From Lewinellaceae bacterium (GTDB lineage: Bacteria; Bacteroidota; Bacteroidia; Chitinophagales; Saprospiraceae): 64,000 nucleotides of DNA. The stretch lies in NCBI GenBank assembly GCA_020636355.1, contig JACJYB010000010.1, forward strand, positions 1 to 64,000. The letters run 5' to 3'. Under the pieces are notes generated by a model. That model ran no database searches. It was not told the DNA's origin and saw nothing but the letters and a program-made list of their open reading frames with translations. Numbering within the stretch: the stretch's first letter is position 1; each line of letters opens with the position of its first letter. Below are positions 40,031 to 51,765 of this stretch, in pieces. The position numbers and the translations under genes were made by a program.

Positions 40031-43000
40031 ATGATCAAGATGAAAAGATATTCTCTAATCTATTTATATGTTCTTCTGGCACTCGTATCCTGCGATACCG
40101 GAAACAGGACCCCTCCCATTAGCCAAAATCCAGTGAGTTCTTTTGCTCCTCCGCTCATTACCCGCATTGCCGAACTGCCCGATTCCCTAAAACCGGTAAT
40201 CACCGATCTTTCGAAAAAGCCGAAGCCCCAGCAAATACTGATTCCACGTCAAGGTGATCCTGCCAAATCATATACCACCCCCGATGGTCACATCATTGAG
40301 CTGAAGCCACCGGTCAAAAAATTGCTTCCGGCCTTCGCAAACCGGAAGGAAGAAATTGACCAATTAAAAGAAGAGAAATCATTTGATAGTGGAAAAGGTG
40401 GACAACCTTTTTATTTTAACTATACCACTGATGATGGTCTTGCTATGAACCAAATCAGGTGTGCGACAACCGATCAAAGGGGCCATTTGTGGATAGGAAC
40501 CTGGGGCCAGGGCGTCAGCCGCTTTGATGGAAGGCATTTTACCAATTTTTCTGTAGCAAACGGATTGCCTGCAAACCTGATCTCTTCCATCCTGGAAGAT
40601 CGTGCCGGCCGGATCTGGATCGGTACAGATGGCAGAGGCGTATGCCGTTACGATGGGTTGGAATTTACCACGATTGATATTGACAAGGGATTATCCAATT
40701 CTGTAGTGGATATAAAAGAAGGAAGATCCGGAAAATTGTGGGTCCTGACCCGGGCTAGTATGGCCATGCTTGACCCTGAGCAAAATCAGGTCAGGCTACT
40801 TGATAAGCAGGTCTATGGATTGCAAAATTCTACCATAACATGCCTGCAGGAAGACAAAACCGGACAACTCTGGATTGGCACAACCGAGGGGGTGGTATGT
40901 GTTGATCCCTTGACGAACCGGAAAATAAAGGGCCTCACTGTAGCCAATGGGCTGGTGGATAATCACATCAACGAACTTTATGAAGACATACAGGGGAATA
41001 TCTGGATAGCTACCGAACATGGGATCAATTGTTATCTACTATCAGATCATGAAAAGATGGCCCATTATACTTCCCAATATCCCGCAGGAGATCAGAATGT
41101 ACAAACGATACAGGAAGATGACAAGGGAAACCTGTGGTTTGGAACCGATATCGGGGCCGTTCAATGTTCTCTGGTCAATGGCGCCATTGAAAAAAAACGC
41201 CCAATTTGATTTTCCTGAATTTGGCCGGGTACTGACCATCGATGATCAGGGTAAATTATGGATAGGAACCGGTAATTCAGGAGTCTTCTGTTTTGATCCA
41301 CCGGTTTCGGCAAGGAGTGGCAGTTTCATAACCTATTCGAAAGCGCAGGGATTATTGCCGATGGATAGGGTTGCTAGTATTAACCAGGATGCAAAGGGAG
41401 ACTATTGGTTCGGATCGTCAACGATTGTGCGATTCGACGGTGCTTCGATGAGGGAATACACACCGGAACAAGGAATTCCGGGGTCGATCGTTTCTTTAAT
41501 CACCCGGGAATCCTCCGGGAAGATCTGGTTCGGTGGTTGGTGGAATAAAATTGGATTACGTGTTATGATCCGGTCACCAATGGACTTGGCGAAAGTTTTA
41601 CGACTTACACCACCACGATCAAGGATTGCCCAACGCTTTGATCCCCTATTGTGTCACCGACCACCTCGGTCAGGTATGGTTTAGTACCTGGCAACATGGT
41701 GTCATACGTTACGATGGGAAAACCTTCACGAATTACACGTTACAGGCATGGGTGGATACAGCATGGTTAAGGCCATGGTCGAAGATGACCAGGGTAATAT
41801 GTGGTTTGGTACCGGGGTGGGGGATAATTTGTTACTCTCCTGCCAATGGAGGTGTATTCCTGTTCTATGCGGTTAAGCAGGGGCTGGCAAGTAGCCTGGT
41901 CAATAAAATAATAATAGACAATCAGCAAAACCTCTGGGTCGCAACACAAAAGGGACTGAATTTTATCCGTGCCGGAAATCTTGAAAAGATCAATACCGAA
42001 ATCAACCGGTCATCCATTCAGTTCGAACCGTTAACAAATATATTACAAACCTTTACGACCGACGATGGCCTGCCTGATAATAACATCACCAACATGGTTG
42101 AACTTGGTCAGGGTAAGATTGCATTTGGCTGCAATCAAGGGTTGGTCCTGTTTACGATCCCGCAGGATACCGGTCAAAATTTGATGGAACTCCAGGATTT
42201 GGAAATATTCAATGTTCAATCGGGTTATCCGGTCCGCAATTTAGAAACCACGAGCAATAACAGCATGTTTGTTGACCAGGATGGGATTCTCTGGATGGCC
42301 ACCAACAGTACAAAAACGCCACTGGTCCGGTTCGATTACAATGCTCTTCACCGGAACGATAAAAAGCCATCGGTAAGCATTCAGCAAATAAAAATCAATG
42401 AAGAAGCCATTTCCTGGCAGACCCTGGAGAATAAGCATGATCACAGCATGGTACAATCGGATTCGGTGTCTTCCTCCGAAATTCCGGATGAATTCATCAT
42501 CTATGGCAAATCCCTGGATGAATCCGACCGGCAACATTTACGCCAAAAGTTTGAAGCGGTTAAATTCAATGGCATCCACCCATTTTTTCATGTACCGGAA
42601 CACCTTGTTCTGCCTTTTAAATACAACCGCATCACCATTGAATATGGAACCAACGAACTGAACCGGCCTCAACTGGTGGAATACCAGTATAAACTGGATG
42701 GATACGATCAGGATTGGAGTCCGGTCCTGAAAAAGAGTAGTGCGACCTATGGGAACATCAGGGAAGGAACGTACACCTTTCATGTAAAAGCGCGGTATAC
42801 AGGTCCGGGGGTTGATGATGCGAATTCGTGGACCGATCCGGTCATGTACTCATTCACGGTCCTACCGCCGTGGTACCGCAGCCGGCTGGCATACCTGGTC
42901 TATGTCTTTCTTTTCCTGTTGGGAATTTGGCAGGTTCACCTTTACCAGAGAAAAAGAACCCTCCGCGTAGAACGGGAAAAGGCGCAGGAACGGGAACTGG

Positions 43001-43815
43001 CGCAGGCCAGAGAAATCGAACAAGCCTACCATAAGCTGGAAGTTGCGCATGAAAGCCTGAAATCGACCCAATCGCAACTTATTCAGTCCGAAAAAATGGC
43101 CTCCTTGGGTGAGCTCACTGCTGGCATTGCCCATGAGATCCAGAATCCGCTGAATTTTGTGAATAATTTTTCGGAGGTCAATAAAGAATTAATTGAAGAG
43201 TTGAAGGAAGCCGTTTCAAAAAATGATTCGGAAGAAATACAAATTATTCTGAAGGACTTGACGGATAATGAAGGTAAAGTAAATCAACACGGCAAGCGCG
43301 CCGATGCCATTGTCAAAAGCATGCTGCAGCATTCCCGGGCAAGTACCGGAGAAAAAGAGCTTACCGATATTAATGCACTGTGTGATGAATATTTGCGCCT
43401 GGCTTATCATGGGCTTAGAGCCAAGGATAAATCATTTAATGCCGATTTCAGAACGGAATTAGATCCCGGCCTCCCGAAAATAAAGGTGATCAGCCAGGAT
43501 ATTGGCCGGGTCCTGCTCAACCTGATTAACAATGCATTTCAGGCGGTCAGTGATGTTAAAGATCCGCAAGTCCTGGTGTCAACCAAGCGACTTGAAGATG
43601 GGATTGAGATCCGGGTGATTGATAATGGCTCTGGCATCCCGGACAACATCAGGGACAAAATTTTTCAACCATTCTTCACCACCAAGCCAACCGGTCAGGG
43701 TACGGGGCTGGGGTTGAGTCTGAGCTATGATATTGTGAAGGCGCATGGAGGGGAGATTAGTTTTTCCAGCTTGCCAGTGGAGGGAACCCAATTTAAAATT
43801 TTATTACCGGCTTGA
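40031..43815 (+). CDS. Lipoprotein-type propeller sensor histidine kinase, frameshifted
   Basis: About 1261 residues, the largest propeller kinase here. The N-terminus is a lipoprotein signal (LYVLLALVSC, Cys21), then a 110-residue Pro-rich, charged linker (ITDLSKKPKPQQILIPRQGD) before the propeller. Blades: DQRGHLWIGTWGQGVSRFDG, DRAGRIWIGTDGRGVCRYDG, DIQGNIWIATEHGINCY. Shifts near 41195, 41550 and 41750-41825 break the middle; the other frames supply DQGKLWIGTGNSGVFCFDP and DHLGQVWFSTWQHGVIRYDG. Y_Y_Y domain (YQYKLDGYDQDW, EGTYTFHVKARYTG), membrane helix (LAYLVYVFLFLLGIW), then the core with phosphoacceptor His at 43132, N-box LINNAFQAV, G1 DNGSGIPDN and TGQGTGLGLSLSYD. A lipid anchor in addition to a membrane helix is unusual. 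Confidence 0.82.
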
Positions 43816-43823
43816 AAGACACG

Positions 43824-45794
43824 ATGAGGAGCAATATACATTTGACGATTGGATTTCTTTTTTTGCTGCACCTTTCTTTCGGGCAGAATCTGGAAGGAGT
43901 AAAGCATATAGAGAGGGCAAAAACCGGACTAAAAACAGCTGAAGAAGACACCAACAAGGTATTTCTGTACGTAGACTTATGTATGGCCTATCAGTGGTAC
44001 AACGAAGATTCCCTTCGATGGTACAGCGATTTAGGACTGAAATTGGCTCATAAATTAAATTTTCCTAGAGGTGAAATACGGCTTCTGGTTTCACAGTCTA
44101 TCTCACTTAATTTTAAAGGAGATGCATCCAAAGCGCTACAGATCTTATTTGATGCGCTGAGAAAAGCCGAAGCATTCGATTTAAGGCAAGAGCAGGAAAT
44201 CTGTCTTATGAATATTGGTGCCGGGTATTTCTTTCTTAACGATTTGACTAAATCCCAGGAATACCTTCGCCGGGCTAAAGTTATTGAAGACTCGCTTAGC
44301 CCTGCGACGGATGACCTGTATTGGAAATGGTACCTCTACCTCTGGCTGGGAAGCAATTTTTCCGATCTCAACCAATTGGATTCAGCCAGTTATTTTTTAA
44401 GTCTGGCGTATGAGGGAGTCCAGTCACCTGAATTCATTGATAAATTTAACCTGGTGCCTACCATCTCAATGTTTTATTCGGAACTATTAGGCAAAAAGGG
44501 AGAAAACGCTTCCGCACTCGGGTTGCTAAAACAGAGTTACGCTAATTTTAATCAATTTGATGATTACATCGGGTTAGCGGATGCCAGCGTATTTCTGGCG
44601 CGATTTTATGAAAAAACTGACCGGCCAGATTCATTGCTCTTTTATGCCGATATAGGCCTTCATGCTGCCCAGAAAAGTAACTACAAAGTAGGTATAATCA
44701 ATGCCGGAAAACTTTTGGAAAAATATTATCTAAACAGGGATTTAAATCAGGCTTACCGGTACCTGAAGCTTACTTCGGAAGTGACGGACTCACTCTATGG
44801 TGCCGCTCAAATTAAAGAACTGCAGCGGGAGCGAACTTTACTGAACGAGCAAATGGAACGGCAGAAGCAAATTGAAGAAGAAACCTTAAAGGGGAACCGG
44901 AGAAGGCAAATTTTATTTTTAATTGGGTTATTAACACTTCTTCTCATCACAACAATATTGTATAGAAACGGCAAGAAGGAAAAGCAGGCCAAGCAAATTA
45001 TCGAAAAAACTTTGTCTGATTTAAAAGCTACCCAATCTCAGCTTATCCAATCTGAAAAAATGGCTTCCCTTGGTGAGCTTACTGCGGGCATCGCGCATGA
45101 GATCCAGAACCCGTTGAATTTCGTCAATAATTTCTCGGAAGTGAATACGGAACTCCTTGAAGAGCTCCTGGGAGAAAGGACAAAGGAAAAAGGTGAAAGG
45201 GACGAAACGGTGGAAAGTGAATTACTCCAGGATATCCGGGAGAATGAGCTCAAGATCAACCTGCATGGTAAGCGTGCCGATGCGATTGTAAAGAGTATGT
45301 TGCAGCATTCGCGCACCAGTAAGGGTGAAAAGGAACTAACCGATATCAATGCCTTGTGCAATGAGTATTTGCGGTTGGCTTTTTTCGGTTTCAAAGCGCG
45401 GAATAATGGTTTTGAAGCAAAACTCAAAACGGAGTTCGATCCGGAATTACCACCAATGAACATCGTTCCTCAGGATATCGGCCGGGTGTTGCAGAATATT
45501 TTAAATAATGCGTTCTCTGCCGTTGGAGCGGTGAAAAATCCAGAAGTGTTGGTCTCAACCAAACTGCTGGACGGTCGTATTGAAATCACAATTACCGACA
45601 ATGGTCCAGGAATCCCTGATGCCATCAAAGACAAGATCTTCCAGCCGTTTTTTACGACCAAGCCGACTGGGCAGGGGACGGGACTGGGGTTGAGTCTGAG
45701 TTATGATATTGTGAAGGCGCATGGAGGATCGATCGGGGTGGAAAGTCACGAAGGCAAGGGTAGCATATTTACCATTCATTTACCTGTTTCCTGA
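43824..45794 (+). CDS. TPR sensor histidine kinase
   Basis: 656 residues from the ATG at 43824; a TTG at 43812 overlaps the previous stop. Signal peptide (IHLTIGFLFLLHLSFGQ), TPR-like helices (NIGAGYFFLNDLTKSQEYLR, LASASYFLSLAYEG-like), coiled coil, membrane helix (ILFLIGLLTLLLITTILY), then the core: His425 (GIAHEIQNPL), a DHp insert with GERDE as in the kinase at 26792, HGKRADAIVKSMLQHSR, then a diverged stretch (LAFFGFKARNNGFEA) where the others read LAYHGxRAKDKSFNA. N-box ILNNAFSAV, G1 DNGPGIPDA, TGQGTGLGLSLSYD. Intact. The change at the LAYHG segment may alter ATPase packing or partner choice. Confidence 0.9.
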   Translation: MRSNIHLTIGFLFLLHLSFGQNLEGVKHIERAKTGLKTAEEDTNKVFLYVDLCMAYQWYNEDSLRWYSDLGLKLAHKLNFPRGEIRLLVSQSISLNFKGDASKALQILFDALRKAEAFDLRQEQEICLMNIGAGYFFLNDLTKSQEYLRRAKVIEDSLSPATDDLYWKWYLYLWLGSNFSDLNQLDSASYFLSLAYEGVQSPEFIDKFNLVPTISMFYSELLGKKGENASALGLLKQSYANFNQFDDYIGLADASVFLARFYEKTDRPDSLLFYADIGLHAAQKSNYKVGIINAGKLLEKYYLNRDLNQAYRYLKLTSEVTDSLYGAAQIKELQRERTLLNEQMERQKQIEEETLKGNRRRQILFLIGLLTLLLITTILYRNGKKEKQAKQIIEKTLSDLKATQSQLIQSEKMASLGELTAGIAHEIQNPLNFVNNFSEVNTELLEELLGERTKEKGERDETVESELLQDIRENELKINLHGKRADAIVKSMLQHSRTSKGEKELTDINALCNEYLRLAFFGFKARNNGFEAKLKTEFDPELPPMNIVPQDIGRVLQNILNNAFSAVGAVKNPEVLVSTKLLDGRIEITITDNGPGIPDAIKDKIFQPFFTTKPTGQGTGLGLSLSYDIVKAHGGSIGVESHEGKGSIFTIHLPVS

Positions 45795-45896
45795 ATCATA
45801 CCTTCTGCCGGTTCAGAGTGGATGACAGGACAGCAGATGGTAAGTGATGGTTATCAGGACTATTTACGATATTGTATCAGCAGATGAGTGATCTAA

Positions 45897-48800
45897 ATGC
45901 AAAAGCAATTAAAAAGGTTGCCAACGGTTCTACAGTTTATCTTCCAACAGACAAGTTACAGGTATGACATCCTGTTGCCTTTATTATTTTTATTTAATTC
46001 GATAGTAAGTTCTGCACAGGAAAGTAATCTCTTCTTTAAGAAATACGGTGTGCCTAATGGAATGCCTGAAGGAAATATCCAGGATATCCTCCTGGATGAT
46101 CAGGGATTTGTCTGGTTTGGTACTCAGGCCGGTCTGGTGAAATACGACGGTTATGAATTTCAGGTATTCAAAGGCAAGCTGGATCAATCAGATACCTCAG
46201 GGGCCTATCTTTCCGGTTGTAATGGTGGAGTTATCAAAAGCCGGGACGGTAAAATTTGGATCGGTACCGAAGATGGCGTAATCACCTCTTACGATCCGGT
46301 CATGGAGAAGTTTTCCAACTATTATCCATTAGATAAAAAGGGGGTACGCTTCTATTCTCTTTGATGATCCCCGGGGCAATATCTGGTTTAAGGCCTATGA
46401 ACCCAATTCGGATAACTTTCATTTTGGTTGTTTACATCCTGAATCGGGTAAATTCAGTTTCTATCCGGACCTGGCCGATGGAAATTATTCCCGTTATGGT
46501 TCCTACAGTTATGGGGAAGACCATGCGGTGGCCGATTATGGTTTATGGATGCTTGATAAAAGAAAAAATTTATGTTTTCTGGATACGGTGACTGACCAGT
46601 TTGAAGTCATTCTTCTGGTAGGTGAAGCACTGACAGCTGCAGGCCTTACGGATACCATTCATTTTATCACCAGAGGACTTGGCGCTTCCTTGCTCCTTAC
46701 CGGTGATCTTGGATTTTATGTCTTTGATATGCAACAAAGAAGTATAAGCAAAGCATACCTAAACAGTGAAAAATCAAAGAGCCGGTTGTTTGCCGAATGG
46801 CCCGTGTTTGCCATTCAGGACTATCTTGGTAACTACTGGGTCTCCCATTGGGGAGGAATTCTGTCAAAGGTGGATGGCGCATCGGATCAGGTGACTACCT
46901 ATCGCTATGGCGACGGAATGCTGACGTATGATCAGGGGCCTCCTGAGATCAATTATTTTCTGCCTATGTTTGATGATTCTACAGGTAGCTGGTTTCAATG
47001 TGTTACCCCAAACAGGACCAGGACATTTTTCTTTATTACGACTTGGCGACAAATGCATTTCGTTATTACGATAGCAAATTCAATAACCGGGAAAATCCTC
47101 CTTTACCTGGTAATGTATTTTACCCTAACCTCAAGGACCGGACGGGTCTTTGGTGGATAGGGGCAAAGCCCGGGTTGTTTAAACAGGCTCCTAAAAACCA
47201 TCAGATGGACCTGTTTCGATTTGATTACGAGGACCCAAATAGCCTGCCGGATGACGATATCAAAGCGGTATTTGAAGACAGCAATAACAGGTTATGGATA
47301 GGTACAGCAAAGGGAGCGGCTATCTACCGGCCAGAAAAACTAAATTTCCTGCGTATTCAGCACAAGGCTACTGATCCCGGCACGCTGAGTAATGATTTGA
47401 TCACAACGATACATGAAGATTCCCAGGGTGGTGTGTGGATTGGTACGGATAACGGGTTAAATCTATGGCAGGAAAAAAGTCATCGGTTTGATCGGTTTTT
47501 CGTCGAAAAAGATGGCAGGAATCCTTGCCAGTAATTTACACCGACCCATCAGGCCGGCTTTGGGTGGCGATGAATAAGGAGGGCCTGATGGAATTAGCCC
47601 CTGGCACAGGTAAGCTGATAAAAAGCTGTCTCCGGTATGGAATCCACGAAGGGGTACACGGGATTTAGTTGCCGCTATTTTCCAGGATTCCAGGCAAAAA
47701 CTATGGGTGGGTACCCGGTGGGACGGACTCTTTTGCCTCAATGAAGAAGAAAACGGATTCATACCGTATAAAAATGTACCTGGAGATTCCAACTCCCTCG
47801 GTTCTAATATGATTCGAATAATCACGGAGGATAAAAAAGGTCGCCTCTGGGTTGGAATCAATATAGGTGGTTTGAATCAATTTTTACCTGACGAAAATCG
47901 ATTCATTAAAATGTCTTCTGAAGTTCGAATAGGCTCTATACAGACTTATGCCTACGACCAGAAAGGTTCGTTATGGTTAGGCACCTACTCCGGTGTGGGA
48001 TTGACCAATTTTGACGATGCAACAGGGGAGTTTGTTTATTATGGGGACGAAAAAGGGCTCCTGCACAATGATATCGTTTCCGTGGGACCCAATCTGGGTC
48101 TGGCGACAGACCACTCCGGAAAATTCTATATTCCTACCCAGAGAGGATTATCCATTTTTGATCCTGAAACCAAAACATTTTACTCCTATTATGAAAAGGA
48201 TGGTTTTCAGCCATATAGCTTAGGCTACTACGAAATCAAAAGAAAAAATGGAGAGATTTGGATAGGAGGGAATTTTGGACTGAATCGCATCGTGCCGGAC
48301 AACTTATTTGGCCGCGACGCTACAACGGGAGATGTGGTCCTTACAAAAATGACCATCAATGACTCATCGTATGCCCAGCCTGACGGTGCTATTTTTAACA
48401 AAGCCGTGTCCTATACCGATGCCATCAGGCTCAAGCATTGGCAAAAGGATATCACCTTTGAATATGTCTATTTGCATTATTTGCGGTCAGAAGATAATCT
48501 GTATTCCTGGATACTGGAAAACTACAATGACACCTGGTCGGAACCATCAACATTAAGGAAAGCAACCTTAACCAATCTTTCACCCGGCACCTATATTTTT
48601 TAGGGTGAAGGCAGCCAATGCTGATGGTGTCTGGATGAATGAGGAAGATGCCAGGGCTATCAAGATCACTATTGCGCCTCCCTGGTGGCGGACATGGTTG
48701 GCTAATGGAATTTACGCTGTGCTATTGTTATTGCTTGGTAGACGTGTTCATTTGGCACAGCAGGCCAAAACCATAAGGCTGGAGCGGGAAAAAACCCAAG

Positions 48801-49630
48801 CCCGCGAGTTGGAACAGGCCAGACAGATTGAAAAAGCCTATACCGAACTGGAGCAAACGCATGAAAATCTGAAAGCCACCCAGGCCCAACTCATCCAATC
48901 AGAAAAAATGGCTTCGCTGGGCGAGCTGACCGCCGGAATCGCACATGAGATCCAAAACCCACTGAATTTTGTCAATAATTTTTCAGAGGTCAGTCAGGAG
49001 CTTTTGGATGAATTGCAGGAAGAGTTCAAAGAGGGTGATCTGGAAGAAGTTGCTGCGATTACTTCTGATTTAAAAAGTAATCTGGAAAAGATCAATCATC
49101 ACGGGAAACGTGCCGATGCCATTGTCAAAAGTATGCTGCAGCATTCCCGCATCAGTTCAGGGGATATGGAGCCTACGGATATCAATGCATTGTGTGACGA
49201 ATACTTGCGGTTAGCTTATCACGGAATGCGGGCTAAAGACAAGAGTTTCAATGCAGGGTATAAACTGGAACTGGACGAAAACCTGCCTTTATTAAAAGTA
49301 GTTCCTCAGGACATAGGACGGGTCCTTTTAAACCTGATCAACAATGCTTTTCAGGCTGTGACTGATGTTGAAAAACCTGAAGTTGTTGTCTCTACCCAAA
49401 AGCTGCTGGATAAAATTGAAATCAAAGTATCCGACAATGGCCCCGGTATCCCTGACTCCATCAAAGACAAAATTTTCCAGCCTTTCTTTACGACCAAACC
49501 GACCGGGCAGGGGACGGGGCTGGGATTGAGTCTGAGTTATGATATTGTGAAAGCACATGGAGGAGAACTTAAGGTTACATCGATTACTGGAGAGGGAGCA
49601 ACTTTCACAGTGTCGCTGCCGGTGTGGTAA
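45897..49630 (+). CDS. Propeller-type sensor histidine kinase, frameshifted
   Basis: About 1244 residues. The N-terminus has a basic segment and a late hydrophobic stretch (LLPLLFLFNSIVSSAQ), so the signal peptide is long or acts as an anchor. Blades: DDQGFVWFGTQAGLVKYDG, DSNNRLWIGTAKGAAIYRP, DSQGGVWIGTDNGLNLWQ, DKKGRLWVGINIGGL. Shifts near 46355, 47000, 47525 and 47700, and an extra T near 48600 splits FRVKAANADGVW. A Y_Y_Y region (YSWILENYNDTWSEP, LSPGTYIF), a WWRTWLANGIYAVLLLLLG membrane segment, a coiled coil and the core follow: phosphoacceptor His at 48944, HHGKRADAIVKSML, N-box LINNAFQAV, G1 DNGPGIPDS and TGQGTGLGLSLSYD. No receiver domain. A DUF885 gene follows. Confidence 0.8.
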
Positions 49631-49684
49631 AGTTCCTACCGGTTTGTGGCCAAATGCATAACTTCAGAAAAAACGAAAACAACG

Positions 49685-51361
49685 ATGAATTACCGTCTTC
49701 TCTTACCTGTGCTGTTGTTCCTGATGTTCGGCTGTCAACCCGCGAGTCAGGATCAAACTTCAGGATCAGAATCTACCAAATACGAAGACCTGGTTAACCT
49801 CTTTCAGGAATGGAGAAGCTTTGAAAAACCGCCATTATTGGAAGGAGCGCCGGATTATTCAGCTGCAACTTTTGCTCGGCGGCGCCCTGCATTTGAACAA
49901 TTGCGGCAGCGGCTCATGGTGATGAATGACACATCCTGGCCGGTTGCCCAGCAAGTGGATTGGAACATCGTCCGGGCCGAAATGAACGGTTATGACTTTA
50001 ATGACCGCATTCTTCAACCGTGGGTTCGTGATCCTGCTTTTTATAAATCGGTCTGGATGGAACGCAGCGATGTACCTGCCCACGAAGGCCCCACGCATCA
50101 CGCGATCACGGAACTGTGGACGTACGTATTTCCCCTTACTACCGAAGAAAAAGAACGCTTGATTCATGACCTGCAAGTTATCCCCCCTCAATAAACAGGC
50201 CATGCAAAACCTCTCCGGTAATGCCAGAGACCTGTGGGTCACCGGTATCCGCGATATTCGTACCCAGGCCGCCGACCTCCAGACCATCCTGGGTCTCCCC
50301 GGTGTGGCAGGGGATGATGAATTGGTAACGGCGATTCAAAATGCGAACACCTCCACCCTGGAATTGGTGAGCTGGCTGGAGGGCGAGGCTCCTATGAAAA
50401 ACGGTCCCTCAGGCATCGGTAAAGAAAATTATACCTGGTACCAGCAAAATGTCCACCTGGTTCCGCTCACCTGGAACGACGAAGTGATCCTGTTAAAGCT
50501 GGAACTTGCCCGGGCATGGTCAGCCTTGAAGCTGGAAGAACACCGCAACCGGGATTTGCCCCAGTTACAAGCTGTAAATTCCCCGAAGCTTATGACTCCC
50601 TGGCTGAACAAGGTGTCCGCAGCCTGATGGATTTTCTGGAGAAAGAGGATATTGTTACAGTTAAGGATTATTTTGAACCAGCTATACGGGAGCATTTGGG
50701 CTCGTTTGTGCCGGCGGAGGAACGCAATTTCTTTTGATCACTGCCCACCATGATCCCCGTCCGCTCTTTTCTCATTTTTACCACTGGTTTGAGCTCGCCC
50801 GCATGGATACTGAACCCCATCCAAGCGTGATTCGTCGCGGACCTTGCTTTACAATATTTTCGATTCCCGTAATGAAGGTACGGCCACTGCGGTCGAAGAA
50901 CTATTCATGCAGGCCGGACTTTACGATGATTCACCCCGCACCCGCGAGATTGTATATATTATGATCGCCCAGCGCGCTGCCAGGGGCCTTGGCTCCCTCT
51001 ATGCACAGGCCAACGAAATGACCATGGAAGAAGCCGGCGGCATCCATTCCGAATATACACCAAGGGGCTGGATGAAGACCGAGAAGGAGTTGCGCATTTT
51101 TGAGCAACATTTGTATCTCCGTCAGCCGGGTTATGGCACCAGCTACATCACCGGTAAATATTTATTGGAAAACACTCTGGCACAATTTGCCCGTAAGCAG
51201 GAGGTTACCGGTGAGCCCTTCCAGTTAAAAGACTTTTTGACCGGCTGAATGCCATAGGTAATATACCGATATGGTTAGGAGCCTGGGAAATGACAGGAGA
51301 TAGGACGGACGTCAATCAGCTTTTGAATGGAAATCAAAACGAAACCATTCCATTGAAGTAA
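49685..51361 (+). CDS. DUF885 family lipoprotein, frameshifted
   Basis: About 558 residues, the normal DUF885 length. Lipoprotein signal (LLFLMFGC, lipobox) then a helical domain: YEDLVNLFQEWRSFEKPP, TSWPVAQQVDWNIVRAEMNG, a shift near 50190 into SPLNKQAMQNLSGNARDLW, another near 50580, and YTPRGWMKTEKELRIFEQHL with the conserved YxPxGW motif. The frame ends at 51248, but adding a T in the T-run at 51235-51239 continues as FFDRLNAIGNIPIWLGAWEMTGD, a typical DUF885 end, to 51361. Members are thought to be metal-dependent peptidases; the reaction is unknown here. It is the only complete non-kinase gene between kinases, and may be a passenger. Confidence 0.7.
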
Positions 51362-51765
51362 GGCATAAAGCTGAGGTGTCCGACAACCTGAACCTTGCTT
51401 TGCTCGGATTGGCTTTTCAGTAAATTCAATGCATTCATCGGTGTAACGGATCAATCATAGACTCTGGGTTTGCAGCTTACTGGTATATCTAGCTAATAAA
51501 TTTTATCTTCAGCAAGGATAGGTCGGAATGCCAATCAAAACACCCTGCCACAAAAAACCAATCAGATGCAATGGCTTAATGCCCGATACATTCCAATTGA
51601 TAGTTATCGTTTAACCGGCATTCCCTGGCTTCCAGTCATTGCTCAGGACCTGAAATATGGCAGCTTGCATCACAGGTGGTTGGGATGGATTCCTCAGGGA
51701 AAAGCCTTTATCATCCATTTACCTAAACTTAGATACTATTTCAACACGAATTGAACCGGGTAATT
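51362..51765. other. Non-coding spacer before the last kinase
   Basis: 404 bases with no supported gene. The only frame of note is 62 codons at 51566-51754, without motif or signal. No hairpin or clear promoter box was found, though it must hold the promoter of the last kinase if that is separate. Confidence 0.45.

Noticed and set aside
51566..51754. 62-codon open frame before the last kinase
   Set aside because: No recognisable domain and it overlaps the likely promoter region.
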